A DNA stretch of 53,508 bases from the NCBI GenBank assembly GCA_002862545.1, contig PKDJ01000295.1, forward strand, positions 1-53,508. The letters run 5' to 3'. Below, one piece after another: positions 8,174 to 18,754 of this stretch (the first letter of the stretch is position 1; the number at the start of each line of letters is the position of its first letter). The translations under genes were made by a program, and so were the position numbers. Source of the stretch: Pseudomonadota bacterium. Its GTDB lineage: Bacteria; Myxococcota_A; UBA796; GCA-2862545. The notes under the pieces are model-generated. The model ran no database searches, was not told where the DNA came from, and worked only from the letters and a program-made list of their open reading frames with translations.

Positions 8174-9853
8174 TCACGCCTCCGCCTCGAGGACGAACAG
8201 ATCGCCCGAGCGCGCCCCGACGGCCACCTGCCGTCCCGATGCGGCCAGGCACATCAGGGGCTGCCCGAGTCGAAGCTCCGCGGTGCAGCACCGCCGCGAG
8301 ACGGACCAGCGCCTCACCGTGCCGTCAAGTCCCGCCGTCACCAGTCCATCGCTGCCGACCGGCACCACGCCAACGGCGCCCTCCTCGTGGGCCTCGAGGG
8401 TCGCCAGGCGCGTCGAGGCGGGGTCCCACAGCGCCACCGTTCCGTCGAGCGACGCCGTCGCCCAGCCTCCATCTAGGGCGCACAGCCCAATCACCGGCCC
8501 GGGATGCGCCACCACGTGACCGAGTGCGCGGCCCTCTCTCGGCTCCCAGACCGCGAGCACGCCGTCGTAGCCCGCGCTACCGACGAGACCCGATGGGTGA
8601 CGAGCAAGGCAGCGGATGCGCTCGCTGTGGCCCTCCAGGGAGTGCATGCGCCGACCGGTCGCCCGGTCGTTCACGTGCACCCGACCATCGAGGCCCGCCG
8701 CGACCACGCACCCCTCGGACAAGCAGACGGCCGACAGCGACGCCGCGCTCACGCGTTTTGTCCAGATCGGACCGTCCATGGTCCAGAGACGGACCGTCCC
8801 GTCCGCCCCCGCAGTGGCGAGCTCTCCCAGCTGCACATCCACAGCCTCGACGCCGCCCTCATGCCCCGTGAATACTGCGACGCTCTTCCCCGAGCCTGGG
8901 TCCCACAGGCGCAGGTGACCGTCCCGTCCGACCGACGCGAGCACACCGGGCCCAAAGGCCACGCCTCGGACCGCCCCGTCGTGCCACAGGACCGCTCGCT
9001 CGGGAGACCAGGGCTCGTCCCAGGCGAGGACCTCACCCGACTCGGAGCCCGTCCACAGCCGCCCGCCCGCTGCCGTCAGTGCCGTCACCGGCGAGGGCCC
9101 GAGGTGCTGTCCCAGGGGCTCGAGGTCGGGCACGCGCCAGCTGGTGACCTGACGTCCGCTGGCTGCCCAGACCCGATCGCCGATCGCAGCCAGGGCCGTC
9201 ACAGGCCCGACCGCGCGCGTCGCCAGGCGGGCCTCACCGAGGAGCACGGTCAGCGTCCCGTCGGCCCGCGCGACGACGTGGTGCAGGCCCGCCCGCACCA
9301 GTCCAACGACCGGCGCGCCCGTCTCGACGACTCGTCCCTCTTCGCGCGTCCATGACCACAGCGTGCCCGCCGCATCACCAGACAGAGCGCCGTCACCCGC
9401 AGGCGCGATCGCGGTGATGGGAGCCGCGTGCCCCAGGCGACGAGCCTCCGCCTCCGCACGCGGATGCCACCACCGCACGGCACCGTCAGCCCCGCCGATC
9501 CAGACGCCATCGGGCCGAGCGGTCAGGCACGTCGCCTCTCTGCCCAGCTCCAGCGTCGCCCGCGGGCCGGCTGGACCCCAGAGCCTCACGCGACCATCCG
9601 CACCCGCCGTGACGATGCCCGCCTCCGTCGGCTGCACACCGACCACCCGACCTCTGTGGGCCGCGAGCCGAGAGACCTCTCGTCCATCGACCCCATGCAC
9701 CACGTCGCCACGCGCCGTTCCGACGAGCACGCCGGACTCCGCGGCAGCCACACACGACACGGCGCCCCGCAGCCGCTGCGACCACACTGGACGCGCATCC
9801 GAGGGCACGGCGTGACGCCGCTTCAGACCGCCACCGTCGTCCGAGTTCACCAT
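8174..9853 (-). CDS. Cytoplasmic WD40-repeat protein, two beta-propellers
   Basis: About 559 residues with no signal peptide, composed almost wholly of WD40 blades. Repeated ends include DGRVRLWGP, DGAVRWWHP, DGHLRLWDP, DGTVRLWTM, DGVLAVWEP, DGTVALWDP and DGTVRRWSV, with GH before several blades. I count about 13-14 blades, enough for two seven-bladed propellers. Such proteins are protein-interaction scaffolds in bacteria with eukaryote-like signalling; the partner is unknown. GTG 9862 is an alternative start three codons upstream; neither has a clear ribosome binding site. The gene stands alone on its strand, upstream of the CotH gene by about 145 bp. Confidence 0.85.
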   Translation of the reverse strand: MVNSDDGGGLKRRHAVPSDARPVWSQRLRGAVSCVAAAESGVLVGTARGDVVHGVDGREVSRLAAHRGRVVGVQPTEAGIVTAGADGRVRLWGPAGPRATLELGREATCLTARPDGVWIGGADGAVRWWHPRAEAEARRLGHAAPITAIAPAGDGALSGDAAGTLWSWTREEGRVVETGAPVVGLVRAGLHHVVARADGTLTVLLGEARLATRAVGPVTALAAIGDRVWAASGRQVTSWRVPDLEPLGQHLGPSPVTALTAAGGRLWTGSESGEVLAWDEPWSPERAVLWHDGAVRGVAFGPGVLASVGRDGHLRLWDPGSGKSVAVFTGHEGGVEAVDVQLGELATAGADGTVRLWTMDGPIWTKRVSAASLSAVCLSEGCVVAAGLDGRVHVNDRATGRRMHSLEGHSERIRCLARHPSGLVGSAGYDGVLAVWEPREGRALGHVVAHPGPVIGLCALDGGWATASLDGTVALWDPASTRLATLEAHEEGAVGVVPVGSDGLVTAGLDGTVRRWSVSRRCCTAELRLGQPLMCLAASGRQVAVGARSGDLFVLEAEA

Positions 9854-10011
9854 CGCGTCCACGTCAGCCGAGTGACGTGCAGCCTACACCGCCTCGCTAC
9901 TGGAGGTCATGCGCACTGCAGGCGGACGGCTGCTGGGCGCACGTTCTTGACGCTCAGCGCTCCCGACTGTCGACGCGGTTGGCTACAGTGCACCGCATGA
10001 TGGAGGCGTGA

Positions 10012-10479
10012 ATGAGTCGGTGGATGACAACCGCAGCCGTGGTGGCCCTCGTGGCCTGCGGCGGCAAGGACGACGACGACAGCGGCACGCTGATCACCGA
10101 CACTGCGATCGGCGGCACCATCCCGACCGACGCACCCGTGATTCGCAACTGCGACGCCGTGTGCCGACGTGTCGGCGACGTGGGCACGTCCTTCTTCCAG
10201 TGGCAGTTCTCCTGCATCTACGAAGACCCGCAGGGCAACGACACCGTCCAGGCCTTCGGCGACGTGCGCGTCGAACAGAACGGCGAGACGGTGACCAACC
10301 TCCGCGCCGTCTGCGGTCCGCGCGGTGACGGCACGCCCCTGTGCGACGGTGCCTGGGGTGCCGACGACATCTTCGTCTCGTGCCAGGTCGAGCCCGAGTC
10401 CTACACCTGGATCCTCACGGTGTTCGACATCGACGGCAACTCCGGCGAGGGCCAGGCCGTCGGCCGCGCCGAGGGGTAG
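10012..10479 (+). CDS. Small lipoprotein of unknown function
   Basis: 155 residues. Start ATG 10012 has GGAGG with 5-nt spacing. The lipoprotein signal ends in VALVAC and is followed at once by GGKDDDDSG, an acidic tether shared in style with other lipoproteins here. The mature part has six or more cysteines (NCDAVCRRV, FSCIY, RAVCGP, LCDGAW, VSCQVE), suggesting a disulfide-stabilised beta fold. No family recognised. The 158 bp upstream contain a TTGACG hexamer near 9951 but no matching -10 at normal spacing. Convergent with the next gene, 6 bp apart. Confidence 0.7.
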   Translation: MSRWMTTAAVVALVACGGKDDDDSGTLITDTAIGGTIPTDAPVIRNCDAVCRRVGDVGTSFFQWQFSCIYEDPQGNDTVQAFGDVRVEQNGETVTNLRAVCGPRGDGTPLCDGAWGADDIFVSCQVEPESYTWILTVFDIDGNSGEGQAVGRAEG

Positions 10480-10485
10480 GCGGCC

Positions 10486-12408
10486 CTACTCGGCGAGCCA
10501 GGCGTCGAGCAGCGCCCAGCCCTCAGCCTCGCGCCACAGGCAGTGGTGCGGGTCGTAGTCGGCGAGGGCGTTGCAGATCGACGTGGTGGCATCCGGGTGC
10601 GCACCCGCGAGCGCCTCAGCCGTGAAGTCGGGCGTCTGGTAGTCGCCGGGCGCGATGACCATGTGCGTGGGCACCGCCTCGTCGCGCACGACGCTCATCG
10701 GGTCGGACGGGTCCATCTGCCACTGGAACAGGAAGACCGCCGGGTGCAGGCGATCGACCTGGCCCCAGGCCTCCGCCGGTAGACCGAGGACGGCACCCAG
10801 CGTCGACGTGGGCGTGATGGTCTCCGGCGCGACAGCTCCGAACAGTCCGAAGAGGCCCGAGACCAGCTCGGGGTCGAAGCCGTCCAGCAGGCCCGTGTGC
10901 AGGGCGTAGAGCGTGAAGATGCCGCCTGTTCCCGACAGCAGGGCCGCCTCGTAGGCATCGGGGTCCATCGCCAGGCCGAGGTTCGACGTCACCGACCCGA
11001 GGCTGTGCCCCATCTTGCGGATGCGGGAGGTGTCGACGCTCCCCGCAGGAAGCTCTGCCGCCAGGCGGTCCTGAGCGAAGCGGAGCAGCACGTGACCGTC
11101 GATCACCGTCTGCCGCTGGTTGTCGCGGAACGCTGGGGCATTGACGATGTTGTAGAAGCCGAGGCTCGACCCGAAGCCCTCGTCGATCAGCGGGTACCGC
11201 TGGCCGTAGAGCGGCGCATCGCGAGACAGCGTGGCCCAGCCGTGGGCCGCGAAGCGCGTGGCCAGCTCGCGCCCCTGGTCGTCCGGGTGACGCCGCTGGA
11301 CGATGTTGTAGGCGTGCCCACCGGTGCCGTGGTCGTAGACCACCAGACCGTCTGCCGCTCCGGCCGCCCCATCGGCGCCTCGTGGGACCTGCAGCACGAT
11401 CCGCATCGACTCGGCCTCGGGCTCGTCGCCGTCGATCCACCCGGTCTGGAGGCCCATGTCGGTCACGTGCAGGAAGCCGGGGCTCATGTACGGACGCTCG
11501 GCCAGGCCCTGGTAGTTCCAGGTCTCGAGCTCGGCCTCGTAGACGGCCATCGGCCAGGTCTCGTCCAGCTCGACCGCGTGGTCGCGCTCACCCTCCATGG
11601 GACCGAGGTAGGTCACGCTGTCGGAGCCGTCGGCGTAGGTGACCGTCGCAGCGGTGGCCGCGTAGCCCGCCGGGGTCTCCGTCTGGCTGAAGGCGATGCG
11701 GACCACCTCACGCCAGGTCACGTCCCCCGGTCGAATCCGCAGGTCGGCGTCCGCAGCGAAGGCACGCAGATCGGCCGTGGCGTCGTGCAGGGTGAAGGTG
11801 GTCGCCACCGCGACCTCGCCGGTGATGCCCAGAGCGTCGAGCGCCCCGGTGACGGCCGCATCCGGCTCCCACCCCTCGGCGGGTCGCGCACCGGCCGAGG
11901 CCATGACGACCGCCGCATAGGTACCGCCCGAGCGCATCGGGTGACCGAGCGCCGGCGCGACAGCGAGCGTGTTGGGGGCGTAGAAGGGGTCTCCGGCGGG
12001 GTCTGCCACGAACCGGAGCTGAACGGGCAGCTGCTCGGACCCGTCGAGGGCCACCCACACCACGGGGTCGTCGGGCGCTCCCGCGAGCTCCGACGGCAGC
12101 TCGAGCGCCCCCTCGAAGCGGAACCACGCTGGCGTGTTGTTGCCGAAGCCGTCCGCCGAGGCCTCGATGCGGTCGACCCAGGAGGCGATCAGATCACCCG
12201 CTGGGTCGGCCTCGACGACCGGGAAGCCCGTCAGGTCGGGCCCGTCGTCCGTGAGCCATGCATCGGACGGAAACGGCGCATCGAAGAAGTGCTCCGGACG
12301 GCTCGGATCGACGATGGCGCGAACCCCGGAGGCGTCCGCCGCGGTGTCACCGGACTTGTCTCCTCCCCCACAGGCGGCGAGGAAGCACAGGGCAGCGAGG
12401 CGCGACAT
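10486..12408 (-). CDS. Large alpha/beta-hydrolase lipoprotein (lipase-like)
   Basis: 640 residues. MSRLAALCFLAAC is a lipoprotein signal, followed by GGGDKSGDT. Start ATG 12408 has GGAG with 6-nt spacing. The first 330 residues form an Ig-like/beta region (DPSRPEHFFDAPFPSDAW) typical of bacterial virulence-factor-lipase N-terminal domains. The second half is an alpha/beta hydrolase: LVVYDHGTGG (oxyanion region), WATLSRDAPLYGQRY, then the elbow KMGHSLGS with Ser469. A late DPHHCLW may supply the histidine and APGDYQTPD an acidic residue. It is probably a surface esterase or lipase; substrate unknown. Confidence 0.75.
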   Translation of the reverse strand: MSRLAALCFLAACGGGDKSGDTAADASGVRAIVDPSRPEHFFDAPFPSDAWLTDDGPDLTGFPVVEADPAGDLIASWVDRIEASADGFGNNTPAWFRFEGALELPSELAGAPDDPVVWVALDGSEQLPVQLRFVADPAGDPFYAPNTLAVAPALGHPMRSGGTYAAVVMASAGARPAEGWEPDAAVTGALDALGITGEVAVATTFTLHDATADLRAFAADADLRIRPGDVTWREVVRIAFSQTETPAGYAATAATVTYADGSDSVTYLGPMEGERDHAVELDETWPMAVYEAELETWNYQGLAERPYMSPGFLHVTDMGLQTGWIDGDEPEAESMRIVLQVPRGADGAAGAADGLVVYDHGTGGHAYNIVQRRHPDDQGRELATRFAAHGWATLSRDAPLYGQRYPLIDEGFGSSLGFYNIVNAPAFRDNQRQTVIDGHVLLRFAQDRLAAELPAGSVDTSRIRKMGHSLGSVTSNLGLAMDPDAYEAALLSGTGGIFTLYALHTGLLDGFDPELVSGLFGLFGAVAPETITPTSTLGAVLGLPAEAWGQVDRLHPAVFLFQWQMDPSDPMSVVRDEAVPTHMVIAPGDYQTPDFTAEALAGAHPDATTSICNALADYDPHHCLWREAEGWALLDAWLAE

Positions 12409-12491
12409 GAGGAGCTCCAGCTAGCGGACGTGCGTCTTGACCGACCGCTCCACCCACGTCCACCACAGCCACCTGACGCGGGCGCAGAGGC

Positions 12492-13781
12492 TCAGCCGCG
12501 CTGCAGCGGCATCGTCATGCAGCGCGCACCGCCCCGGGCTCGGGACAGCTCGCTGCCCGTGAAGGTGTAGACGACCCGCGCGTGCTCTCGCGCCAGCACC
12601 AGGCGTGCTCGGCGAACCTCCGGATCGAGGGACGCCGAGAGCGCCACCTCTGCGAACCCGTGCTCATCGCGCAGAGAGGCGATGGTGTGCGCATTCCGGG
12701 CGTAGAGCACGATTCGACCTGGCCCCAGGCACACGGCGTTGGCGCCGTCCGTCCACTGCTCCCGCTGTTGGTGCACCGGGTCCATGCCGCCGCAGGGGAC
12801 GATCCGCAGCCCTGCACCCAGCTCCTCGCGCAGCACGTCCGCCACCGTCGCGCCCTCGAGCAGCTCGGCCGGCGCTCCACGGGCCAGCCGCACGACCGAC
12901 AGCCCCTCGCCGCGCTGGATCATCGGTGCATGCGCGAGAAAAAGGTCGCGGTCGATCTGGGTCAGGATGGTGTCGAGGTGCATCACGGACCGCTCGGCGG
13001 GCATGAGCACCGCGTAGACCCGCTGCAGCTCGGGGAACGTCGAGAACAGCACGTCTCGGGCCAGGCGCTCGACCGTGCCCGCTGTGGTCCGCTCCGAGCA
13101 GCCGATCAGCAGGAAGCGACGGTCCACGACGAGCACATCGCCCCCCTCCAGCCGCGCCCGGCGCGGGTGGTGCTCGCCATCCGGCTCGAACAGGAACCGC
13201 ACCGGCTCGTCGAGGCCGTGCGCCAGCGCGAACCGCACCACCAGCGGCTCACGACGGCGCGCCTGAGTCGCCATCCGGCTGACCACCACCCGATCGAAGA
13301 CCGAGATGCAGGGATCGCGCGTGAACATCAGGTTGGGGAGCGGGGCGAGCGGCCGGTCGGTCGGGTCGTCCCGGTGCTGGAGCCGCGAGGCCGTCATCGG
13401 TGCGTCGGGCAGCTCCGACCAGCGCAGCCCCTCGATCAGAGACGCTGCCAGACGCTCGTCGTCGAGCGCGGACAGCGCCGCGGCGAGCTCGGGCCGGCCC
13501 TCCCCGAGAGCGACCGCCGCGACCAGCTCTCGCCGCGCCTCGACCGGCGATCGCCTGACGGCCTCGGCCAGCAGCTCCCCGAGCTCGATGACCTCGGCCC
13601 CCTCGGACGCCAGGATCTCGCGGAGCAGGTCATGCTCGGTGCCCGCGAGCTCCGGGGCGAGGATGTCGTCGAAGAGGAGCTTGTGCAGCTCGTCCTGCGT
13701 CATCCGGGCCACCTCTCCCCCGGGGCGGTGCACCAGCACCCGACGCAACGAAGACACCTCGTCGTTCACCCGAACTGCCAC
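12492..13781 (-). CDS. arcA: Arginine deiminase
   Basis: 429 residues. Arginine deiminase hydrolyses arginine to citrulline and ammonia, the first step of the ADI pathway. All family signatures are present: PNLMFTRDPC, RARLEGGDVL, SVMHLDTILTQID, QWTDGANAVCLGPG and the C-terminal SRARGGARCM with nucleophile Cys421. Length fits the family (about 410). Start is GTG 13781 with GGAGG four bases upstream. No ornithine carbamoyltransferase (arcB) or carbamate kinase (arcC) is beside it, so here it acts alone or its partners lie elsewhere. Confidence 0.93.
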   Translation of the reverse strand: MAVRVNDEVSSLRRVLVHRPGGEVARMTQDELHKLLFDDILAPELAGTEHDLLREILASEGAEVIELGELLAEAVRRSPVEARRELVAAVALGEGRPELAAALSALDDERLAASLIEGLRWSELPDAPMTASRLQHRDDPTDRPLAPLPNLMFTRDPCISVFDRVVVSRMATQARRREPLVVRFALAHGLDEPVRFLFEPDGEHHPRRARLEGGDVLVVDRRFLLIGCSERTTAGTVERLARDVLFSTFPELQRVYAVLMPAERSVMHLDTILTQIDRDLFLAHAPMIQRGEGLSVVRLARGAPAELLEGATVADVLREELGAGLRIVPCGGMDPVHQQREQWTDGANAVCLGPGRIVLYARNAHTIASLRDEHGFAEVALSASLDPEVRRARLVLAREHARVVYTFTGSELSRARGGARCMTMPLQRG

Positions 13782-14106
13782 GCATCCTCCCTGCTGGCGA
13801 CCACCATACAGCCTCGCCCTGGCCCGAGGTGCTGCTCACAGGGCCCCACGCAGCACGAACCCGTCATCCTTCGTCTCAGCGCGCAATGCCGCGGCGCCCC
13901 TCGGCGTCTCGATGGTGGATCCCCGGACGTTCGAAGACACCTGACGACAGAGCCAGGTCAGCGATTCGCGAAATCCGGATCTACCTTGAGGGTGGGACCC
14001 GCTCCCGCCGACCACCTCTCCTCCGCTCATTGCACCACTCACGCCACTCTCGAGCCCCCTCCGGGCCTCGGACGTGTCGTGCATGCAACACCACAGAGGA
14101 GAGACC
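13782..14106. other. Divergent intergenic region arcA / prkA
   Basis: This 325-bp region separates two divergent genes and should contain promoters for both. I see no gene. An 8-bp palindrome TTCGCGAA lies near 13965. The ribosome binding site of prkA (AGGAGA) is at its right end. No -35/-10 or sigma-54 pair stood out. Confidence 0.5.
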
Positions 14107-16134
14107 ATGGCCGCAAGTGACCTTCTCGGACTGATCGCCGCCCGCCAGGATGTCCAGCGGTACCGCGACCTGCTGTGGGAGGGCAGCTTCGCCGAGTACC
14201 TCGACATGGTCCTCGCGGAGCCCGACATCGCGCGGAACAGCTACCAGAGGCTGTACGACCTGGTCGAGTCCTACGGATTCGACGACTTCACCGAGTACAA
14301 GAAGGCCATTCGGCGCTACCGGTTCTTCGACGACCCGTTCGGCGAGGGCGCGGACGCGGTCTTCGGAATCGACATCCAGCTCATGAAGCTGGTGAGGGTG
14401 CTGCGGGCGGCCGCTCTGAGCTACGGCCCCGAGAAGCGCGTGCTCCTCCTGCACGGACCCGTCGGCTCCGCCAAGTCGACCATCGCGCGCCTGCTGAAGA
14501 AGGGGCTGGAGCACTACAGCCGCACCGATGCTGGCCGCATGTACACCTACTCTTGGGTGATCGACGGGGAGGAGATTCCCTCCCCGATGAACGAGGACCC
14601 GATCAAGCTCCTGCCCGCGAGCGCGCAGGAGGCCATCCTTGGGAAGATCAACGAGAACGCCCGTTACCGGGTACGCATCGACAGCGACCTCAACCCGGTC
14701 TGCCGCTACCACTACCGGATGCTCCTCAAGCGCTACGACGGCGACTTCCTCAAGGTGCAGGAGCACATCAAGGTGCGGCGCTTCGTGCTCTCCGAGAAGG
14801 ACCGCCTCGGCATCGGGACCTTCCAGCCGAAGGACGAGAAGAACCAGGACAGCACGGAGCTGACCGGCGACATCAACTACCGCTTGATCGCCGAGTACGG
14901 CTCGGACAGCGACCCGCGGGCCTTCAACTTCGACGGCGAGTTCTGTGTCGCCAACCGCGGGCTCATCGAGTTCGTCGAGATGCTCAAGCTCGACGTCGCC
15001 TTCCTGTACGACCTCCTCGGTGCGAGCCAGGAGCATCGGATCAAGCCGAAGAAGTTTGCTCAGACGGCGATCGACGAGGTGATCATCGGGCACACAAACG
15101 AGCCCGAGTACCGGCGCCTTCAGAACAACGAGTACATGGAGGCCCTGCGGGATCGGACCATCAAGATCGACGTCCCGTACATCACCAAGCCCACCCAAGA
15201 AGCCCGGATCTACAAGAAGGACTTCAACGCACGGCGGGTGAGTGCGCACATCGCGCCACACACGCTGGAGATGGCCGCGCTGTGGGCCGTCCTCACCCGC
15301 CTCGAGGAGCCCAAGAACCACAAGCTCACCCTGCTCCAGAAGTCGCGCCTCTACGACGGCAAGTCCGTGCGCGGCTTCACCGAGGACCACGTCAAGGAGC
15401 TCCGCAAGACCACCCAGCGCGAGGGCCTGCGAGGCATCAGTCCACGCTACGTCCAGGACAAGATCAGCAACGCTCTCGTGCGCGACCCGGACCTGCGCTG
15501 CCTGAACCCCTTCATGGTGCTCAACGAGCTCGAGTCCGGCCTGAACCAGCACTCGCTCCTCACCGACGAGGAGGAGCGCGAGCGCTACCGCGAGCTGCTC
15601 AACGTCGTGAAGGAGGAGTACACCGACATCGTGAAGAACGAGGTCCAGAAGGCCATCGCCGCCGATGAGGGTGCCCTGGCCCGGATGTGCGGCAACTACA
15701 TCGACAACCTGCGCGCCTACGTGCTCAAGGAGAAGGTGAAGAACAGCTTCACCGGCGCCTACGAGGAGCCGAACGAGCGCTTGATGCGCTCTATCGAAGA
15801 GAAGATCGACATCGCCGAGCCGCGCAAGGACGACTTCCGCCGCGAGCTGATGAACTACATCGCCGCCCTCGCCCTCGACGGAAAGACCTTCGACTACACG
15901 ATGAACGAGCGCCTGCACCGCGCCCTGGAGCTGAAGCTGTTCGAGGACAGCAAGGACAGCATCAAGCTCTCGGCCCTGGTCAGTCAGACCGTCGACCCCG
16001 ACACCCAGGCGAAGATCGACGTCGTGAAGCAGCGCCTGATCGACAACTACGGCTACGACGAGATCTCGGCGAACGACGTGCTGCAGTACGTCGCGAGCAT
16101 CTTCGCTCGGGGCGACGCCTCCAAGAGCGGCTGA
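14107..16134 (+). CDS. prkA: PrkA-family serine protein kinase
   Basis: 675 residues, against about 640 in E. coli YeaG and 631 in B. subtilis PrkA. It has an AAA-like N-terminal domain with Walker [52 protein letters not shown] and a C-terminal kinase-like region. In other bacteria PrkA/YeaG works with YeaH and SpoVR in stress, nitrogen-starvation or sporulation responses. Start ATG 14107 is preceded by AGGAGA at good spacing; an upstream start at 14074 is less likely. It is first of a four-gene operon, 9 bp ahead of yeaH. Confidence 0.95.
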   Translation: MAASDLLGLIAARQDVQRYRDLLWEGSFAEYLDMVLAEPDIARNSYQRLYDLVESYGFDDFTEYKKAIRRYRFFDDPFGEGADAVFGIDIQLMKLVRVLRAAALSYGPEKRVLLLHGPVGSAKSTIARLLKKGLEHYSRTDAGRMYTYSWVIDGEEIPSPMNEDPIKLLPASAQEAILGKINENARYRVRIDSDLNPVCRYHYRMLLKRYDGDFLKVQEHIKVRRFVLSEKDRLGIGTFQPKDEKNQDSTELTGDINYRLIAEYGSDSDPRAFNFDGEFCVANRGLIEFVEMLKLDVAFLYDLLGASQEHRIKPKKFAQTAIDEVIIGHTNEPEYRRLQNNEYMEALRDRTIKIDVPYITKPTQEARIYKKDFNARRVSAHIAPHTLEMAALWAVLTRLEEPKNHKLTLLQKSRLYDGKSVRGFTEDHVKELRKTTQREGLRGISPRYVQDKISNALVRDPDLRCLNPFMVLNELESGLNQHSLLTDEEERERYRELLNVVKEEYTDIVKNEVQKAIAADEGALARMCGNYIDNLRAYVLKEKVKNSFTGAYEEPNERLMRSIEEKIDIAEPRKDDFRRELMNYIAALALDGKTFDYTMNERLHRALELKLFEDSKDSIKLSALVSQTVDPDTQAKIDVVKQRLIDNYGYDEISANDVLQYVASIFARGDASKSG

Positions 16135-16143
16135 GGAGGGGCG

Positions 16144-17223
16144 ATGCTGAACATCGATCGCGACCTCGGCCGCTTCCGCGACATCATCAAGGGCCGCGTG
16201 CGGCGAGACCTCCGCAAGTACATGTCCTCGGGTGAGCTGGTCGGTAAGCAGGGCAACAAGACCGTCTCCATCCCGCTCCCACAGATCGGCATCCCTCGTC
16301 TTCGCTACGGCAAGAACCAGGGGGGCGTCGGCCAAGGTGAGGGGCAGGGTCAGGGCCCGGGCGAGGGTCAACAGGCGGGCGATGCACCCGGCGAGCACGT
16401 GCTCGAGGTCGAGCTGACCGTCGAGGAGCTCGCCGAGATCCTCGGCGAAGAGCTGGAGCTGCCGCGCATCGAGCCGAAGGGCACGGCAACCACCTCCACC
16501 AAGCGCTTCAAGTACACGGGCATCCGCCGCGTCGGTCCCGAATCACTCCGCCACATGAAGCGCACCTACAAGCAGGCGCTGCGGCGCAGCATCGCCGGCG
16601 GCACCTTCGATCCGCGCAAGCCCGTCGTCGTCCCCATCAAGGACGACAAGCGGTACCGCGCCTACAACGTCGAGACCGAGCCGCGATCCGCCGCAGTCAT
16701 CGTGTACATGATGGACGTCTCGGGCTCCATGGGAAAGACGCAGAAGGAGATCGTCCGCTCGGAGGCCTTCTGGATCGACGCCTGGTTGAAGCACAACTAC
16801 GACGAGATCGAGACGCGCTTCATCATCCACGATGCCTCGGCGCGCGAGGTCGACCGCGACACGTTCTTCCGAACCCGCGAGTCCGGCGGCACCCTGATCA
16901 GCAGCGCCTACAAGCTCTGCCTGGAGATTCTACAGAAGGACTACCCACCTTCGGACTGGAACATCTACCCCTTCCACTTCAGCGACGGCGACAACTGGTC
17001 TCAGTCGGACACCCGCACCTGCATGACGCTGCTCCGGGAGCAGCTCGTCCCGATGAGCAACCAGTTCAGCTACGCCCAGGTCGACAGTCAGTACGGCTCT
17101 GGGCAGTTCATCAAGGATCTGACCGAGCACTTCGGAGCTGAGGACCGCGTCGTCCTCTCCCGCGTCGCCGACCGCGACGCCATCATGGAGTCGATCCGCG
17201 AGCTCCTCGGCAAGGGGAACTGA
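16144..17223 (+). CDS. yeaH: YeaH/YhbH family protein (DUF444, vWA domain)
   Basis: 359 residues. The N-terminus ([20 protein letters not shown]) matches DUF444, then a Gly/Gln linker ([12 protein letters not shown]) and a von Willebrand A-type fold with a complete MIDAS motif, MMDVSGSMG near residue 195. The usual C-terminal SYAQV and DREAI-type ending is present as FSYAQVDSQ and VADRDAIM. It is the constant partner of PrkA and SpoVR; biochemical role not settled. A GAGGAGG ribosome binding site overlaps the end of prkA. One base separates its stop from the spoVR start. Confidence 0.94.
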   Translation: MLNIDRDLGRFRDIIKGRVRRDLRKYMSSGELVGKQGNKTVSIPLPQIGIPRLRYGKNQGGVGQGEGQGQGPGEGQQAGDAPGEHVLEVELTVEELAEILGEELELPRIEPKGTATTSTKRFKYTGIRRVGPESLRHMKRTYKQALRRSIAGGTFDPRKPVVVPIKDDKRYRAYNVETEPRSAAVIVYMMDVSGSMGKTQKEIVRSEAFWIDAWLKHNYDEIETRFIIHDASAREVDRDTFFRTRESGGTLISSAYKLCLEILQKDYPPSDWNIYPFHFSDGDNWSQSDTRTCMTLLREQLVPMSNQFSYAQVDSQYGSGQFIKDLTEHFGAEDRVVLSRVADRDAIMESIRELLGKGN

Positions 17224-17224
17224 C

Positions 17225-18754
17225 ATGGGACGCATGACCACCCGGTTCCTCCGAGAGGGGCGCGCGCTGCCCGCCGAGCTCGAGCAAGCTCGCCTCGAGA
17301 TCGAGGCTCTCGCACGCAGCTACGGCCTGGACTTCTTCGACACCATCTTCGAGATGTGCACGTACGAGGAGATCAACATGATCGCCGCGTATGGGGGCTT
17401 TCCCACCCGGTATCCGCACTGGCGGTTCGGGATGGAGTACCTGCAGATGCAGAAGTCCTACGAGTACGGGCTCTCCAAGATCTACGAGATGGTGATCAAC
17501 ACCGATCCGTCGTACGCCTACCTGATGGACTGCAACCTGGTCGTCGACCAGAAGCTGGTGATGGCCCACGTCTTCGGGCACGTCGACTTCTTCAAGAACA
17601 ACCTCTGGTTCAAGGGCACGGACCGACGGATGCTCGACACGATGGCGAACCACGCCACGCGCATCCGAGACCTGATCGAGCGGCATGGCGCGAGCGAGGT
17701 GGAGCGCTTCATCGATCAGGTCCTGTCGATCGACAACCTGATCGACCCCTACGCGATGCACATCACGCGAACGCGCACGGTCACCGAGGCCGATGTCGAG
17801 CGGGCCGAGGCCGATGGCTCCGTCGCTCGGATGCCGGCCAAGGACTACATGGACTCCTACATCAACCCCCCGGAGTTTCTCGAGGCCCAGCGCCTCAAGA
17901 AGGAGGAGGAGCTGCAGCGGATGCGCTCCTTCCCCGAGTCTCCGGTGCGCGACGTGCTCGGCTTCCTCCTCGACCACGCCCGCTTGCCGCGCTGGAAGCA
18001 GGAGATCCTTCGCATCATCCGCGCGGAGGCGCTGTACTTCGCCCCGCAGGGCCAGACGAAGATCATGAACGAGGGGTGGGCGACCTACTGGCACACCAAG
18101 CTGATGACCCAGCACATCCTCTCGGACAGCGAGGTGATCGACTACGCCGACGCCAACGCCGGCACGCTCGCAATGCGTCCGGGACAGCTCAACCCGTACA
18201 AGCTCGGCGTCGAGCTCTGGCGCCACATCGAGCGGCGCTGGAACAAGGGCCGGTTCGGAAAGGACTGGCTCGACTGCGACGACCCGCGAGAGCGTGCTGC
18301 CTGGGACACGGGCGCCGGCGAGGGCCGCGACAAGATCTTCCAGGTGCGCCAGACCCACAACGACATCACCTTCCTCGAGACCTTCCTCACGGCCGACTTC
18401 TGCCGCGAGATGGGCTTCTTCACCACGAAGTTCGACAAGCGCTCTGGGGAGTGGGTGCTCGACAGCCGAGAGTTCGCCGACGTGAAGCAGCAGCTGCTGC
18501 AGATGCTGGCGTCGCGCGGAACGCCGCGGGTCTACATCGTCGACGCCAACCACGGCAACCGCAGCGAGCTTCGGCTGTGGCATGAGCACGAGGGGCTCGA
18601 CATCCAGCTCGACTGGGCGACCGTCACCCTCGAGAACCTGGTCGCCATCTGGGGACGGCCGGTGCACCTCGACACCCAGCTCGAGGGCAAGCCGATGCGC
18701 CTGTCGCACGACGGCTCGGCCGCGCGCCGCGCTCCGATCAAGGCAGCGTCATGA
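17225..18754 (+). CDS. spoVR: SpoVR family protein
   Basis: 509 residues, a normal length. Family landmarks: YGLDFFDTIFEMCTYEEINM, AAYGGFPTRYPHWRFGMEY, GLSKIYEMVINTDPSYAYL, MAHVFGHVDFFKNN, ILRIIRAEALYFAPQGQTK and MNEGWATYWH. The several His/Glu clusters (HVFGHVDFF, NEGWATYWH) are conserved in the family and look metal-binding, although no reaction is established. SpoVR is needed for cortex formation in Bacillus and for the PrkA stress module elsewhere. Translation is coupled on both sides: 1 nt after yeaH, and the next gene's ATG overlaps its stop (ATGA). Confidence 0.95.
   Translation: MGRMTTRFLREGRALPAELEQARLEIEALARSYGLDFFDTIFEMCTYEEINMIAAYGGFPTRYPHWRFGMEYLQMQKSYEYGLSKIYEMVINTDPSYAYLMDCNLVVDQKLVMAHVFGHVDFFKNNLWFKGTDRRMLDTMANHATRIRDLIERHGASEVERFIDQVLSIDNLIDPYAMHITRTRTVTEADVERAEADGSVARMPAKDYMDSYINPPEFLEAQRLKKEEELQRMRSFPESPVRDVLGFLLDHARLPRWKQEILRIIRAEALYFAPQGQTKIMNEGWATYWHTKLMTQHILSDSEVIDYADANAGTLAMRPGQLNPYKLGVELWRHIERRWNKGRFGKDWLDCDDPRERAAWDTGAGEGRDKIFQVRQTHNDITFLETFLTADFCREMGFFTTKFDKRSGEWVLDSREFADVKQQLLQMLASRGTPRVYIVDANHGNRSELRLWHEHEGLDIQLDWATVTLENLVAIWGRPVHLDTQLEGKPMRLSHDGSAARRAPIKAAS

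Noticed and set aside
9951..9990. TTGACG ... TACAGT considered as a promoter for the lipoprotein at 10012
   Set aside because: The two hexamers are about 31 bp apart, far beyond normal spacing.
10897..12570. 557-codon plus-strand ORF opposite the lipase-like lipoprotein
   Set aside because: No recognisable domain, and it runs across the start of a clear lipoprotein gene on the other strand.
12492..13781. Search for arcB/arcC partners to complete an arginine deiminase pathway
   Set aside because: Flanking genes are a lipase-like lipoprotein and prkA; no carbamoyltransferase or carbamate kinase signature is present in the window.
13817..13832. TGGC-N8-CTGC considered as a sigma-54 promoter for prkA
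   Set aside because: The GG-to-GC spacing is 11 rather than the strict 10 bp, and it is nearly 300 bp from the start.
13981..16398. 805-codon minus-strand ORF opposite prkA
   Set aside because: Val/Leu/Asp-rich low-information sequence lying antisense to a highly conserved gene; no ribosome binding site or domain.
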